Assembly: GCA_051453625.1 (NCBI GenBank)
Contig: JBOZIK010000001.1
Location: 272,957,811-273,021,810, forward strand
From: Welwitschia mirabilis
Lineage: Eukaryota > Gnetophyta > Gnetopsida > Welwitschiales
Length of the DNA: 64,000 bases
Reading direction: 5' to 3'
Shown in pieces: positions 22,161-34,570 of this stretch (positions are counted from its first letter, which is position 1; the number at the start of each line of letters is the position of its first letter). Under the pieces are notes generated by a model that saw only the letters and a list, made by a program, of their open reading frames with translations, was not told the origin of the DNA and did no database searches. A program made the position numbers and the translations under genes.

Positions 22161-23337
22161 ATAATCATAATGAAGAAATACTATTAGACTTATAATGCCT
22201 CTAATACATAATTAATTGATGGGATTCATTTGATGAATTGAAAGATTTGGAAAATTAGAAATAATCTAGTTTTTAATAATGTCCCTTTATCTTTTCCTTT
22301 AAGTACTACTAGGAGGATCAAACACTACCATTTTTAAATTAAACTTGCAATGAGAGATATGCCTACCATCAAGCCTTATGATCCTGATCTATTTAAAGGT
22401 TATCCTACCTTATGGAAAAAAGTGTAGATTGTAGGATGGAAAACCCTCCTCCATAAGCTTAAGAGAAGATCAAGGGGCTAATATCACCCCTCTTTTATAG
22501 ATGCTGAAGATGAGTACTATCAAGATAACTAAAGATTCCCCATAAGACTTTGGAAATTCATGCAGAAAGAGAATGTATTCCTCTAGAAGCCGAAGGCAAT
22601 ATGAAGTGCTTCACTTCTTCCTCGGTGGGGTTTCTAAGTTATCAAGTAGGTACATCAATAGAAAGGTGATACTGCCCCCATGGGGATTAGGTGTAGAACT
22701 AGTCGACTGATATTTTATTTAGTCTAAGAACTATTCTAAGATATCAGAAATTCACTTTTCTTTTCTTTAAACCCTATACCTAAGGTTCCAGATGAATTTA
22801 CCCTTTTTTTAATCCAAGCACTTCAAAGGAAAGACTTCTTAAAATACTCTGGATTAGTTTTGGCTCTATGGAGAGTAGCCCATGAAATTATGATAAAAGA
22901 GGCCTCTTATCCTCCTACTCAATGATGTCCACATTAGACTCCCCCAAGAAGAGCTTTTAAGAGAAGAGTTATCACAAAAGAAACCCCCTCATTCTAAGGG
23001 AAATGTTGTACATGGTAGTCCTAGTTAGTAGGGGGTAACTCTTCCTTCAGATCATATAGAGGATATGAAATATCTGCCAATCTAATAAGAGACAATTTAG
23101 AAGATAGCCCAAAAGACAAGTAAGGAGCTAGTTCATGAACATCCATCATCCAATACCCAGAAGTAAGGAAGGCATGACCAGGCCTCTTCTTAGTTAGGAA
23201 GAAGTCCTACTCTTACTTGAATCTCAACTACATACTCTTCTTTAGTAGGAATGTAGTGTCACCCTCAAGAGAACATAGATATAATTGCTGCTCATCAAGA
23301 AGTTATGCTGGTAATAATCCAAGAACTTAAGAGATGA
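22161..23337 (+). other. LINE copy 2 region between zf-RVT-like and J-domain-like parts
   Basis: Aligns with 14111-15232 of copy 1. MRDMPTIKPYDPDLFKGYPT (from 22353) is a short open stretch. No domain is recognised. Confidence 0.45.
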
Positions 23338-23526
23338 CCCTTTGTTAAATTATAAATCTCCCATAAAGCCCTTCCTCAAGACATCAAGTTTAGCTATAGA
23401 AAGAAAGACCTTAGATTTCATCCAAATAAAAATCTAGTAGGTGCTAAAGAATTCAAAGAAGTAAATCAGGACTTTGAGGTGTTATCTGATGAAATGGACT
23501 ATTTCTTACTAGAATATAACCATGGT
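23338..23526 (+). pseudogene. DnaJ J-domain-like frame in LINE copy 2
   Basis: 63 codons, the same length as in copy 1, reading ISHKALPQDIKFSYRKKDLR, then FHPNKN (HPD-loop position at 23419-23427, Asp replaced by Asn), then KEFKEVNQDFEVLSDEMDYF and EYNHG. Only one stop occurs, near the start, replacing the Gly of the LG-(I/V)-S motif. Copy 1 keeps that Gly and the Asp, while copy 2 keeps the His, so between them all family landmarks are present. The frame is free of indels in both copies, although the rest of the LINE is full of frameshifts. Confidence 0.8.
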
Positions 23527-23890
23527 AATATTTTTTATTTTTGGTATGGTATACTAATCCTCCACTTTTTAGGTCTTTCTCTAGTCTAAGTTAAGATTTA
23601 TCACTTTTAGTACTTTGGAAAAATTTTTCACCTAGTCTATTAGTTAGCAATTCTTTTAAATAGTTGATTCATAGTACTCTTTCAGATAGGTAGTTTTCCA
23701 TCTTTAATTTTTTTAGGGGCACTTTCACCCCTAAGTTTGTTCAGTTTCTAGTCCATTCCTAAACTTTCATTAAAATGTTTTTCCTTTCTCTGAATAGTTT
23801 AAACTTCCTATTAAATTAGGATGTTATCATTGCCCTATGTACATTTTCTATTTTAATATACTTTCTCCTTTTCAAAAGGAAAAAAAAAAA

Positions 23891-23902
23891 GATGTAACAT
23901 CT
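23891..23902. repeat. target-site duplication, right copy, of the LINE block
   Basis: GATGTAACATCT after the poly(A), identical to 9783-9794. The following sequence resumes the LTR homologous to 43604 onward. Confidence 0.85.
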
Positions 23903-26053
23903 AAATATAGTTATGTATGAAAAATAATTAATAGAAACCAACAATATAAACATTTATAGAGTAAAAGTAAACTTAGTGAATGTTGTGTTATTTTAATTAG
24001 AAGAGAGAAAGAAATAAGGAAGAAAAGAAAGAAAAGAAGGAGAAGAAATTTAAGAAATGAAAGCCAAGTCTTTTTAAAAATCTTAAAATAATTGGAATAC
24101 ATCCTATAATAATTCTTTATATCTAAATTTTCAAGATCAAATAAAATTAATTAAAATTAATAAAAAGTACTTATTGCAAAAATATATGAAAATTATGATC
24201 AATTCTATGTTGACCAATAATATTAAGAAAAATAAGACTAGAGAAAAAATGAATTTCATATTATAAAAGTAATTAAAATTTTTACAAGATAATATTTTAA
24301 ATTTGTAAAAAGCATTAATATTAATATACAAATTTAATGTAATAAAATGGAAGAACTAAGATCTCATAGTTAAAACTTTTCTAAGTATAATACAAGTGTA
24401 CTTTAAATGATTTAAAATGGAATTTTAAAGGCTAAATTAGGGTATGGGATTATAGGACATGTAACTTTATAAATCATGAGAGGAACTTACTAATAGAATT
24501 TAATTTGCAAGAAAAACAAATGTGATCAAATAAGCGAAAAAAATCATTGGTTCTATTTTAGTTTGAGAAAAGAGGAAGAAAGAGAAAAAGAAATGTAATA
24601 ATAAGAAAAATCAATTTTATAGTTTAATAAATTAAATATGTACATGATAAATTTATGTTATTGGGGAGGAAAAAATAAAAATCCATCATCTATTACCTAA
24701 GAAGAAAGATAGAATCATGAGAAAATGTACTATAAGAATGTAGAAAAATGGAAAAAAGAAGAAAAAATAGAATACATGATTTATTTGATAAAAAGTCACT
24801 AATCATGTAAGATAAAATAATAGTATAATAGACAATAAATGTTATATAATTTCTTTAGTACAAAATATGCAACATGGTATAAGAATTATAATTCAATTGA
24901 AAGACATACATGATAAAAATGCACAAATCAAGAAAACATGTGCATAAAATATATAGGTAAAAAGTTATTGGTTTTAGATGAAATCATAACAATTTTTATT
25001 TTTATTATGTAATTAAATTACTTATAAGATATGATGACTTCCCTTTCTTCTAGATTACCTATTTACGTGTACTTCACTACCCATGCAATGCCCTCTAGAT
25101 GGATGAAAATGGACAAACGGAAATGAAAAATGACGTATGAGAAGATGTAAGACAATTGAAATTAACATCAATGGATTTAAATGGTAGCAATGGATGATAA
25201 TGAAGAATAGAAAAGAATTCCAAGTCCGATATAAAAGTAATATCAAATTGGAAGTTAAGAAAAAAGAGATATAATGTAGTCATAAACTGCCTTCAATGCT
25301 AAAAAATTAACTTATAAGCATATATTTATACTTTAAATGGTATTATTTTAACATGATGTAATATGATATGCAGTTTTGCATTAAGGGGGGGTGGGGTTCT
25401 TTATAGATGCATTAAAATTAGTCTTAGGTAAAAAAATAATTAAAACTTTTAATTTTAATCATGTGATTTACATTAAGAGATTATCAATACTTTCATGGTG
25501 TTATAGCACTTTTTTGTTCTTGGAAATGATGCTATAGCATCATAAGTAATTACACTACTATGCAACAAAATTCAAAATTGGAAATTAGATTAATTTTAAT
25601 CCTTTTAATTAAGATCACATAAACACATCATATATAACTAAAATATAACTAGTAATGAATAAATTATGGCTCTTGGAATGCAAATTTCTAAGGTTCTAGA
25701 GTCTTAATAAGCTTTAATATCATATAATGTCATGCATATAGTGTTAAAATGAGTTATAAGCATTGTTTTAGTTAGTGGATGAGATATGTTGATAGAAATA
25801 GGACTGTGAGATTTCTTAAGAACTAATAGGTTGAAGACATTTTTCATGTTATATATTATCACTCTTAATTAAGATCCTTGCAAATAGTCTTAAACTAAGT
25901 CATATAGAATTATTTTGAGCTCTTTAAACATATAATAACCCTATCACTTAATAAGTACAAAAATACATCTAAGTATAGTATAACATTTTAAAAAATAATG
26001 AAACATTATGACTATTATTATATTATTTAATTTAAAATGCAAGATTTAATACA
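23891..26053 (-). repeat. left (3') LTR of the Athila-type element, second segment
   Basis: Aligns along its length with 43592-45706. Examples are the GAGAGAAAGAAATAAGG purine tract versus the GAAAGAGAAGGAAGAGAG tract, GTAATGAATAAATTATGGCT versus GTAATGAATAAATTATGCCT, and ACATTAAGAGATTATCAATA versus ACATTAAGAAATTATGAATA. It includes a G-rich AAGGGGGGGTGGGG tract near 25384. The right end is placed at TTTAATACA (26053). The pyrimidine-rich stretch just beyond it (CCTTCTTATCACTCTTTTT) would be the minus-strand polypurine tract. Confidence 0.75.
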
Positions 26054-27120
26054 CCTTCTTATCACTCTTTTTGTATATTACATGTAAGTAATGATGATAA
26101 GAGAAAGAAAGCCAACTACATGTCTTGACTTTCACTACCAGGGTATGATATCAGACATGTTAGTAGAATACTTAATAATATTTAGCATTTTACTAGAACA
26201 TAAGGAATTGCATCATTCATGTAGCCATATAAAATAATGATCAAGATATCTATAGATTATTAATGGTTATAGATCTAAAGATTGGTTTTGTATATAAAAT
26301 AAGCTATAAAAGGATTAGTATCAGTAATGTAGAAGGCATAATAATATATGTCATAAGAGATAATAATATAATGCAAAGACATAAGAAAAGATTTCAACCA
26401 TTTATTTATTATTTTAAAAACATAAATTTGAAAATCATATTAATTTTATTAATTTACAAGATAAAAAGAAAAATATAAACATAGGAGAGATAATATGAAA
26501 CATGCTCAAAATATCATATTATAAGTTATAAAAGATAGTAAACCACATAGATTTTACACATGTAATACATAGAATGACATGAATAAGACAAAGCATTACA
26601 GACATATAAATATGAATAATGAAAGGATTAAATCATATGAATGATTATACTATAATACAAACACAAAAAACCTAAGAATTAGGGTAGTGATGAGGAGAAG
26701 AAGACTTACTACTATCTTTGTCATGATATTTGTGCTATACAATGATGGTAAATTATTGAAGATCATGTTGAGATAATTCATGAACTTATCTAAGAGAAAA
26801 ATTTACTCATAGAGTAAAAATAAGAAGTAAGGTTTTAAATAGAAGGATACTATTTCAACGTCTTATTTTTAATCCTATCCAAGTATTAATGAATCATAGA
26901 TAAGAGGGTATCATGCTTCTTAAGATAAGGTCTAAACTTCTACTCCTATTTATCATGCTCATAAAATATCACTAACTCCCACAGATATTTGAAATTAATA
27001 AGGAAAAGGGAAGGATATCTAATACAACAAATCCTATAAAACTAAGGGTAATGATAGGAAATAATATTTAAATCATAAAAGATAAAGAAATGGAAAATGA
27101 ACACTAAAAAAAATCATTAT
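26054..27120 (-). other. 3' internal region of the Athila-type element; no recognised gene
   Basis: About 1.07 kb between the Athila 3' LTR and the nested chromovirus. Its continuation on the other side of that insertion is 38377-39900. The small plus frame 26263-26478 has VYKISYKRISISNVEGI but matches nothing I know. Athila elements often carry an env-like ORF in this position; I cannot see one. Confidence 0.4.
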
Positions 27121-30100
27121 TGTAATTTCTATTTCTAAACTTTCAAAAATGTAATGAGTTCATAAATATTTAGTAAATCCTTGTCAATATTAAAGATAGA
27201 TCCCTAACAAGATAGTTTAATATTTGATGGTATAACCTAGCATAAAATTATAATGTATTTTATAAAAACCTAATTAGTCAACTAATTAATATGTTAAACT
27301 AAATTTTATAAAGTCACTAGATTTATTAAGCACATATCCAAAAGGTACTATAGTCAAGGTAAATACTTGACAAGTACTAATCTAATACATAAACTAGAGG
27401 TGGTATACCTCATTATGAGCACACTATATATTATGTATATAGGAGTATGTATAATGCATGTAATTATTTTATTTGACATAACATGTTTTAAATTAGGCAT
27501 TCACAGGAGTTTATAGGGAATTTTAAAATGATGAAATAGATGTGCATCTACATCACATTTTAGTGATTTGCTAATGCATTACAAATGCTTGGAAGTGTTG
27601 GACAGTATTTACTAGATCACTTGCAGGGTGTTCTCATGGGTGAGAGTTTAAGCATCTCTATAAGATGGATAAGAAGAAAAATAAAGACAACTAATTTAAC
27701 TAATTTATTAGCTTTGTGTTTAAAGGAAGTTATAGAAATATGAAAGTTTTGGAATTGAAGATTTTCTAATATAGAATAAGAAAGTTTATACATCATGAAT
27801 AGAAAATGTTAAGGTATTTTTGCAAGGTTCATGCTAGGCATTTGATAGGGCATTGAAATAGTATTTCAGTAGATAACACTTCTTCAGTTGAGGTGATAAA
27901 GTAAATGTAGAAAAAGATAGTTGAATGGAATTTAACATAGAAGACCATAGAATTAGGTCATTTCCAAGGGTGAAGAATATTTGAAACATTGGTAGAGAGT
28001 TTTATCATAAGATTTTAAAAGAGGAAATACTAAAACACATCTTCAAATTGGTTTCAAGGGACTAGGAAACATGAAAATTTGTAGAAAGTAAATAGACGTC
28101 ACAAAATCCTTATATACAAATACTAAACATATTTGATTCCTATTTGATTTAGTTCATCCATATTGTTTGATTAATTTAGTATAAACTCTCAATTATATAA
28201 TGATTTAACATTAGGTTCTCTTACCTGAGCCTGGGCCTCTAATGCATGTGGTATGAACAAAGCACATAAAAAATATTCTTCTTTGATTTTAAAACAAATA
28301 ATTTTAGAATAATAAAAAGTGCCTAGGATGGATTTAAATCTATAACCTTCCAACTAATAATTACTCATCTTAACTAGTAATCCTATGTTGATAGTTGATA
28401 CTCCCTAAGAAAACATCTTTTATCTTATGATAGATTATCACAGAAGAACATTTAACTGTATATAGATACATATACTTTCTTAGGAAAATAAAATATTGTT
28501 ATTAGTAAAGATAATATCGAATTTCATAACTAAGTAATAATGTTTCAAGTAAATTATTTCAACATTACATTTTACATATAATTTCTTAAAATAACTTTAG
28601 TAAGGAAGAAAATATAACTAAACATTTATGATTTTCTCAAAAAAAAATAGGTAAATACTTTATACATATATCTGTAAATACTTCTTATTATAAAATAAAC
28701 TTAAGTATCATAAGTAATATCATGTTAATAAATATCATAAATCACTAAAATACCTAATGTTCTTCAATTATAAGTGTCAACAATATACCGATGCAGTAAA
28801 ATAAAGAAAATCATGTAGATGAAACCCAATTCTTATTACAACCACTAGCTTTTTTCAACAGCCTCCTTTGTAATGGTTCATACACATGTGTGTATGGCAT
28901 AATAACTATTTTTATCATAGTTTTCAATATGACTCATGGTAAGGAATAGCTAGGTATAGAATTCCCCAAGTACAAGATAAAAACTATATTAACAAAAGCA
29001 TGACCGATACCTCACATTAATTTATCATTATCTTGATTACTATTATCCATCAATAGATTTAGATAACCTAATTACACATAATCAGAATAGATAAAATCAT
29101 AATTTTTATTTAGATTTTTTGTTTTTCATTTTGGAAGTTCAATCTTTTGAACTTGTTACTCACATTAGAGAGTATTACTCTTTGAAATCTGAATAAGTGA
29201 TTACGATGACAAGTTTTAATTCTTTTATTTAACAATATTAAGTCAATGGTTAATGGTCAACACAAGTCATTTATATATGATATACAATAGGATATTAATA
29301 AGACTAAACCTAGATTATTATTAATAAGATAGGTGAAGATTCCAAAACTTGTACAAGATCTTAATAAACTATGATAGAAGGAGTACACAAGAAGCATAAG
29401 ATTATAGATCCATAAATGATTTTCACAAGATACTAACAAAAGCTTCATGATTATATGATTATTACTAGCAAAAAATTTCTAAATGAGGATGATAATACCA
29501 AAAACACTAAAATCATGCAAGTATTACAGGCTAAAGTTGAAATTATATAAAAACTATGAGATAAGATTGGGACCATACTTATTCTAATCTAAATCCTTAA
29601 GTTTTCTAGTTATATCAAAGCTCTAACATGTTTATAATTACAAAGTATGCATCTATAGCTATAAAAGTGAAGGAACTTAGGTATTCATAATAAATTACTA
29701 ATTGTAAGGATTAAGTTTCTATTGATAGTTTAGGTTCCCATAACCTATGCTTTTCAAACCTTATAACTAGATGTAAACAATAATATAATATCAATGCTCA
29801 ATATATTTACCTACATAAAATAATAACATGAGTAAATACTTTAGATCATATATAATTGCTATTTTATGATTAAGATACAATTAAAAGAAATCTATACCAA
29901 AGTTACAGTTAACTTTTAAAATAATTTGCGTAATCTAATTTTAAACTATAATACTAGAAAAACATCCATAAGTAATATTAAATTTAATAACTAACTTAGT
30001 CTTTAAATTAATTATCTAAAAGTAATAACTCTAAGTTAGTCTTTTAATAAATTTTTAAAATAAACAACATGCAAATACATAGTTTTACTATTATTTTAGT

Positions 30101-30215
30101 ACTATTTTTAAATAATTTGTGACTACACTAAGTTATTATAAGATTTCCACTATTTAATTATTTATCTAATTAACTAGAAATGTTTTATAACCTTGGGAAA
30201 AATCTAGATGTGACA
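27121..30215 (-). repeat. 3' LTR of the chromovirus (3.1 kb)
   Basis: Begins TGTAATTTCTAT and ends GATGTGACA on the plus strand, so TGTCACA...ATTACA in element orientation. Aligns with 34571-38376 over its whole length except for about 0.7 kb present only in the other LTR. No convincing genes; small frames such as 29257-29448 are chance. Confidence 0.87.
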
Positions 30216-30660
30216 ATTTTCTTCCTCTTAATAGGTTTCCTCTTGGAAACTTGCTAATAATTCAAGTTTCCACTACAATATGTTATTTTTTAGTTCCCAT
30301 GTTGTCTTATCTTCTATTTACCTTGATCATTTCACTTTATATAACTTAATTTTTTCCCTTAAAATACCATTTTTTGGGTCTAAATGTTCATTAAATGGGA
30401 TTTAATAGTACAATTAGGAAGGATAGTTATATCTTAATCTAGAATAATCTTTATTCCATCAAAAATACATTTCCTTAGTAACGATACATGGAGCACATTA
30501 TGCAACATGGACAACTTTGATCATATAGCTAATTTATAATCCATACGTTCAATCCTTCTTATGACTTGATATAGTCCTATTCATCCTAGGGCTTGTATTT
30601 CTTTCTTACCAAATCTGAATACTCCCTCAAAGAAGAAATACTTGAGAAATACATGATCTT
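30216..30660 (-). pseudogene. chromovirus integrase C-terminus and chromodomain-like tail
   Basis: Minus from about 30660 reads DHVFLKYFFFEGVFRFGKK, then YQVIRRIERMDYKLAI and SMLHNVLHVSLLRKCIFDGI. These are the conserved words after the integrase core in gypsy elements (an F-G-K-K-G-x-L-type block and an H-x-V-F-H-V-S-x-L-R-K/R block). Beyond them, the decayed frames have the spacing of a chromodomain and end in LLRGRKLS against the LTR boundary. Chromodomains direct integration to modified histones. The tail itself is too degraded for certainty. Confidence 0.65.
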
Positions 30661-30899
30661 ATTCTTAGAATTCTACTTGTTTCCTATGTTTATTTGCATA
30701 CTTTGCCTATTTATCTTTACTAATTATAACCTCTTTCTAATTTGCCTAACTTTTTCTTTTAAGTCATGAGTGAATGAAACTCATAGTAGTCTCTTATCCA
30801 CTATATAAAACCAAGAGGCTAAAGTTCTACATACCCTTTAATATAAGGCTTAAAATGGTATACATCCAATTGAATCTTAGTAATAATTATTATAAGTAA

Positions 30900-31480
30900 A
30901 TTGTAACAATGGAAATGATTTACCTAAGATCCTTCAATGTTTAAAATAACAAACTTAAATAAGTCCTCTAATATTTGATTTATCCCTTCAATCTGTCCAT
31001 TAGTCTAAGGATGGAAAGTGATACTCATATTTAATTTTATGTTTAATTTCCTATTAAATACAATTCAAAACATGAAGGTAAATTTACTATCTTTTTCTAA
31101 AATTATTACCTTACGAAATTTGTAAAATTTAATAATATTTCTAACATACTCCCTTTCAATTTCTTTAGACATATCTATTATTTTCACTAGATAAAAATGT
31201 ATACTATTGGTTAAAAGATTCTCTGTGATCAAAATAGAATTATATCCTTCCATAGTCCTAGGAAACCCTATGATAAAATGCATACCTACCATTTTCCATT
31301 TCCACTCTGAAATATTATGAAAATAGAGAATTCCTACTAGGTATTTATTCTTAGCCTTTATTAGCTGACAAGTCATACACTTAGCTATATAATCAAATAT
31401 CTCTAAATTTATTTTTTGTCATCAATAGTAATACTTAATATTCTTATACATCATGTTAACTCCTAGGTGAATGGAATATT
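30900..31480 (-). pseudogene. chromovirus integrase (zinc-binding and catalytic core remnants)
   Basis: The open piece 31376-31065 reads MTCQLIKAKNKYLVGILYFH, then SEWKWKMVGMHFIIGFPRTM, LLTNSIHFYLVK and REYVRNIIKFYKFRKVIILE, ending SKFTFMF. The preceding decayed frame keeps an H...H...C-x-x-C zinc-binding arrangement (FHTTKYSIHLG, then CMTCQ). These are the HHCC domain and the start of the D,D-35-E core of gypsy integrases. The first catalytic Asp appears changed to His (MHFIIG), and the second half of the core is lost to frameshifts. Non-functional. Confidence 0.82.
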
Positions 31481-31499
31481 TAGTTGTGTGAAATTGTTA

Positions 31500-32270
31500 A
31501 AAAAATTAAGTGTTTAATCCTTACCATATTAGGCACCACAATCTTCTTTAAATAGTACACCAATTCCTTGTTTGATATGGTAAATCCTTGCAGGTTAGTT
31601 TCTCTAACTCTCCTGTATAAGGAATAATTATGTTGTGCATGTTCAATTATTTGTTATAATTATCTATCCCCTCTCATGTTATAAAGTACATATATCCTTC
31701 TACTCAAAGCATTGGCCACCAAATTTGCCTTTCCTACATGATTGTTTATTGTTAGATTATTTTGTTATAGAAATTTCATCCATAGTCTCCACTGAAGATT
31801 TAAATTAGATTATACATGAATATACTTTAGGATCTTTTGATCTATTTAAATATATATCATTTCATCACAGAGATAGTGCTTCTAAATTTTCAATGCATGT
31901 GTAACAGCCACAAGTTCTAAGACATGAGTAGGATAATTCTTCTCATGGTTCTTTATCTATTTAGAGGAATATGCTATCACTTTATCTTCTAGCAGTAAAA
32001 CTACTTCTAATCCTTCTTATGAGACATCTGTATATAATCTATAAGTCTTTTATGATTCTAGCATCCTTAAAATACATATTAAAAAAATAATTGATTTTGA
32101 CACCTAAAAAGCTTTATCACATTACTTTGTCCATTTAAAATATTTATTCCTTCTTAACAAAGAAGTTAAAGGAGAAGATAATTTTGAAAATTTTATTATA
32201 CCTTCTATAGTATCTTATAATACTAAGACAACCTCTTACTTCGAATACTAATTCAAGTTTAGGCCACTCC
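31500..32270 (-). pseudogene. chromovirus RNase H region
   Basis: Many frameshifts, but the end of the domain is visible as LTINNHVGKANLVANALSRR (about 31756-31697), the usual gypsy landmark between RNase H and integrase. The rest is only suggested by position between reverse transcriptase and integrase. Confidence 0.65.
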
Positions 32271-32278
32271 CTAATAGC

Positions 32279-33082
32279 TTAAACCTTATCTTTATCCACA
32301 ATGCTTTCTTCTTCAAAAATTAAATGGACTAGAAGTTTAATCTTAGATAAGAAGAAATCACACTTATTAGGATTATTATAAAAGTTATTTCTCTCTAAGG
32401 TATCTAATACTACTCTCAAGTATTGCTCATGTGCTTCTTTAGCTGAAGAATATAAGAAAAAATAATCAATAAGTATGACCATAAAATCATCCAAATAAGT
32501 TTTGGAAATACCATTCATCATTTCTGTGAATGCTACTAGTGCATTAGTAAGGTCAAAAGGGATCAATTTGAATTTTTAATTTCCATACATAGTTTGAAAA
32601 GCTATGTTAAAAACATATTCTTTCTTAATTCAAGGTTGGTGATATTTAGACCTAAGATCAATCTTAGAAAAGACCTTTAGATACTTGAGTTCATCAAATA
32701 TATCCTCTATCTTAGGTAAGAAATAACTATTCCTCACAATGACTTTAATGAGCATCCTATAAGATTCATAAAGTCTTAAAATATCATCATTCTTTTTAGC
32801 AAATAGAACTGATGCACTGCATGATGATATTCTTAGCCTAGTTAATTCCTTATCCAATAGTGTAGTTATTTGAGTTTTCAACACTATCAATTTAATAGAA
32901 GAAATTATGTAGGATGCTCTTAAGATTAGTTTAGCACTCATATTAAGAGATATTTCAAAATCTTCATCTCTACTTAGAGGATATCTTGGTAAGTCCTCAA
33001 GAAATAAATCTATATATTCCTTCATGATTGATATGTCTAAAACATTGGATTGAGATTGGAGGGAAAATAAAAACTTAATCAA
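32279..33082 (-). pseudogene. chromovirus reverse transcriptase
   Basis: Two long open pieces cover most of the domain. 33082-32630 (150 codons) has EYIDLFLEDLPRYPLSRDED, then LLDKELTRLRISSCSASVLF, KVIVRNSYFLPKIEDIFDEL and FSKIDLRSKYHQ. 32566-32279 (95 codons) has PFDLTNALVAFTEMMN, LIDYFFLYS and KCDFFLSKIKLLVHLIF. This is unmistakably a Ty3/gypsy reverse transcriptase. The catalytic D-D box is changed (I-D-Y-F), and a frame break separates the pieces around 32600. The upstream text ending in LFLEDLP joins the protease linker. Confidence 0.92.
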
Positions 33083-33169
33083 TTTAAAATTTATCCCTTT
33101 CTTTACTTCACATATCGTTTATTTCTTATTTATTAGTCTATTCATAGTAGGACTAGATGTAATAGGTAA

Positions 33170-34450
33170 TCAAACATTTTCACTACTTGCTTCTAACACT
33201 GTAACCCATCTAAAAAAGTAATCTATTTAAGCTTTGTTATCCTGTAATAGGTCATGCTTAGGATGAAATAAAAACATCCTAATTTCAAAATTAGTAATTT
33301 AGCCTATAATGTATGTTCTATAATAATAATGTTACATGTAAGAGTTTTGCTAAGAACCATAATTATACTTTTATCTTGGAATTCTAGAATTATTTTATTT
33401 TTATCTTGAACTATTATAAACATCTTTTGAGATATTATAAGAGTTATAAAAGAATTTTTTCCCTTGTTTTTAATAAAATTCTGATAGGAATATTAAGTAA
33501 AGTATCTATAGTTTCTAAGATCACTCATCACTAGGAGTCCTTCTTAAATATAGATGCATACACCTTCTCCTCTTTCCATGATAATGTTTTATCAAATATG
33601 GTCCTCTTCAATTAATGCATCAAGTTAGTCTAGGAATATGAGCTTTAGTTCCTAGGGAAGGTGTAATATTAGGTAATACTAAGGGTACTTTCCCTCTTCC
33701 CTAGGTTTGTATTATGTATATTTTATTTACTCTTACTATTCATACATTCTTAAAGAAGGTATTTTTCTTATCTTGAATTGTCCTCTATTTTTGTGGATTT
33801 CCTCATTTATTCTAGAAATTTCTATTATTATGTCATGATTCCTTAGTGAGTCTTATCTTTTTCATGGGACTTGCAAATATCTTTAGTTGGAACATTCTTA
33901 TCTATCTATGAATTGTGGGATGTGGGTCAGTTACAAGTCTTCATACCTTCACTACCTTAGTGCTAGCTATCTCTGATACATATCTCAGTAGTTATATAAC
34001 CTTGTTTTGATATTAAGCCATTATCATTGATCTCTACCTAAGGCTATAAAATTCCTATGCCTTGGCATTTTCATAGTAAGCTAATATATACTATCTCAAA
34101 ATAATTCTCTAAAGTCCTTTCAAGATAAACTATTACAAAAAATGAGTTTCATCTTCTTTGTCTCTTACCATAAAGTTGCATTCTTTCTAAGTTTGTGCAT
34201 AACTAGGATGACCTTTTTTTTTGATGTAAAACTAAATAGATTCAGTTCCTATTTATAGAAATTAGTTAATCCTCCACTTCTATTGCATTATCATATCTTT
34301 CAAAAGATAGTGGATTTATTTTTTTAAATTACATCATTAATTTTTGAGTCGCATTTCTTCATTTCTATCATCTCTCCCATCTTGAAGTTCATCTACTAAG
34401 TGATTTACAAGAGTTACTAGAGGTTTAAATTTTGTGGGAGATGATACTAC
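33170..34450 (-). pseudogene. chromovirus gag and protease region (decayed)
   Basis: Minus from about 34450 reads in one discontinuous frame NPLSFERYDNAIEVED and LISINRN, then KECNFMVRDKEDETHF, later MAYQNKVI-like text, LLRYVSEIASTKVVKV and RLVTDPHPTIHR. This word order matches plant gypsy gag (the retrotrans_gag domain). Stops are mostly at Trp-like or Gln-like positions. The zinc knuckle and protease active site that should follow (33.7-33.2 kb) were not found. Confidence 0.65.
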
Positions 34451-34546
34451 TCTTCTTGAGGTCATTGTTAGTACTACGAATTATTAATATAATAATTAAA
34501 GTAAATACTATATTAAAATTTTTTTTTCATATTAAGTCCAATGTTA

Positions 34547-34570
34547 CAACCTAGCACTTTGACATCAACA
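34547..34570 (-). promoter_or_regulatory. primer-binding-site relic of the chromovirus
   Basis: Directly inside the 5' LTR boundary the minus strand reads TGTTGATGTCAAAGTGCTAG, close to the TTGGTATCAGAGC initiator-tRNA-Met binding site used by many plant LTR elements, but with several changes. Compare the intact site of the copia element at 53109-53120. Confidence 0.55.

Larger units (their letters stand above)
18237..23890 (+). mobile_element. L1-type LINE copy 2 (5' end lost in gap)
   Basis: It begins in the gap; the first base after it corresponds to about 10162 of copy 1 (CCATGATCAAGGCT in both). It has the same domain order as copy 1 and ends with a run of A at 23880-23890, directly followed by GATGTAACATCT. 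It keeps better motifs than copy 1, including an intact CCHC knuckle, NKAPGPDGW and YADD. Stops and indels are still numerous. The same 12 bp lies left of copy 1 at 9783-9794, so the two copies with their spacer behave as one block relative to the target site. Confidence 0.87.

Noticed and set aside
23911-25283. Several 60-codon minus frames rich in Phe, Ile and Leu
   Set aside because: LTR sequence of the Athila-type element; homologous positions at 43.6-45.0 kb are not open, so coding is unlikely.
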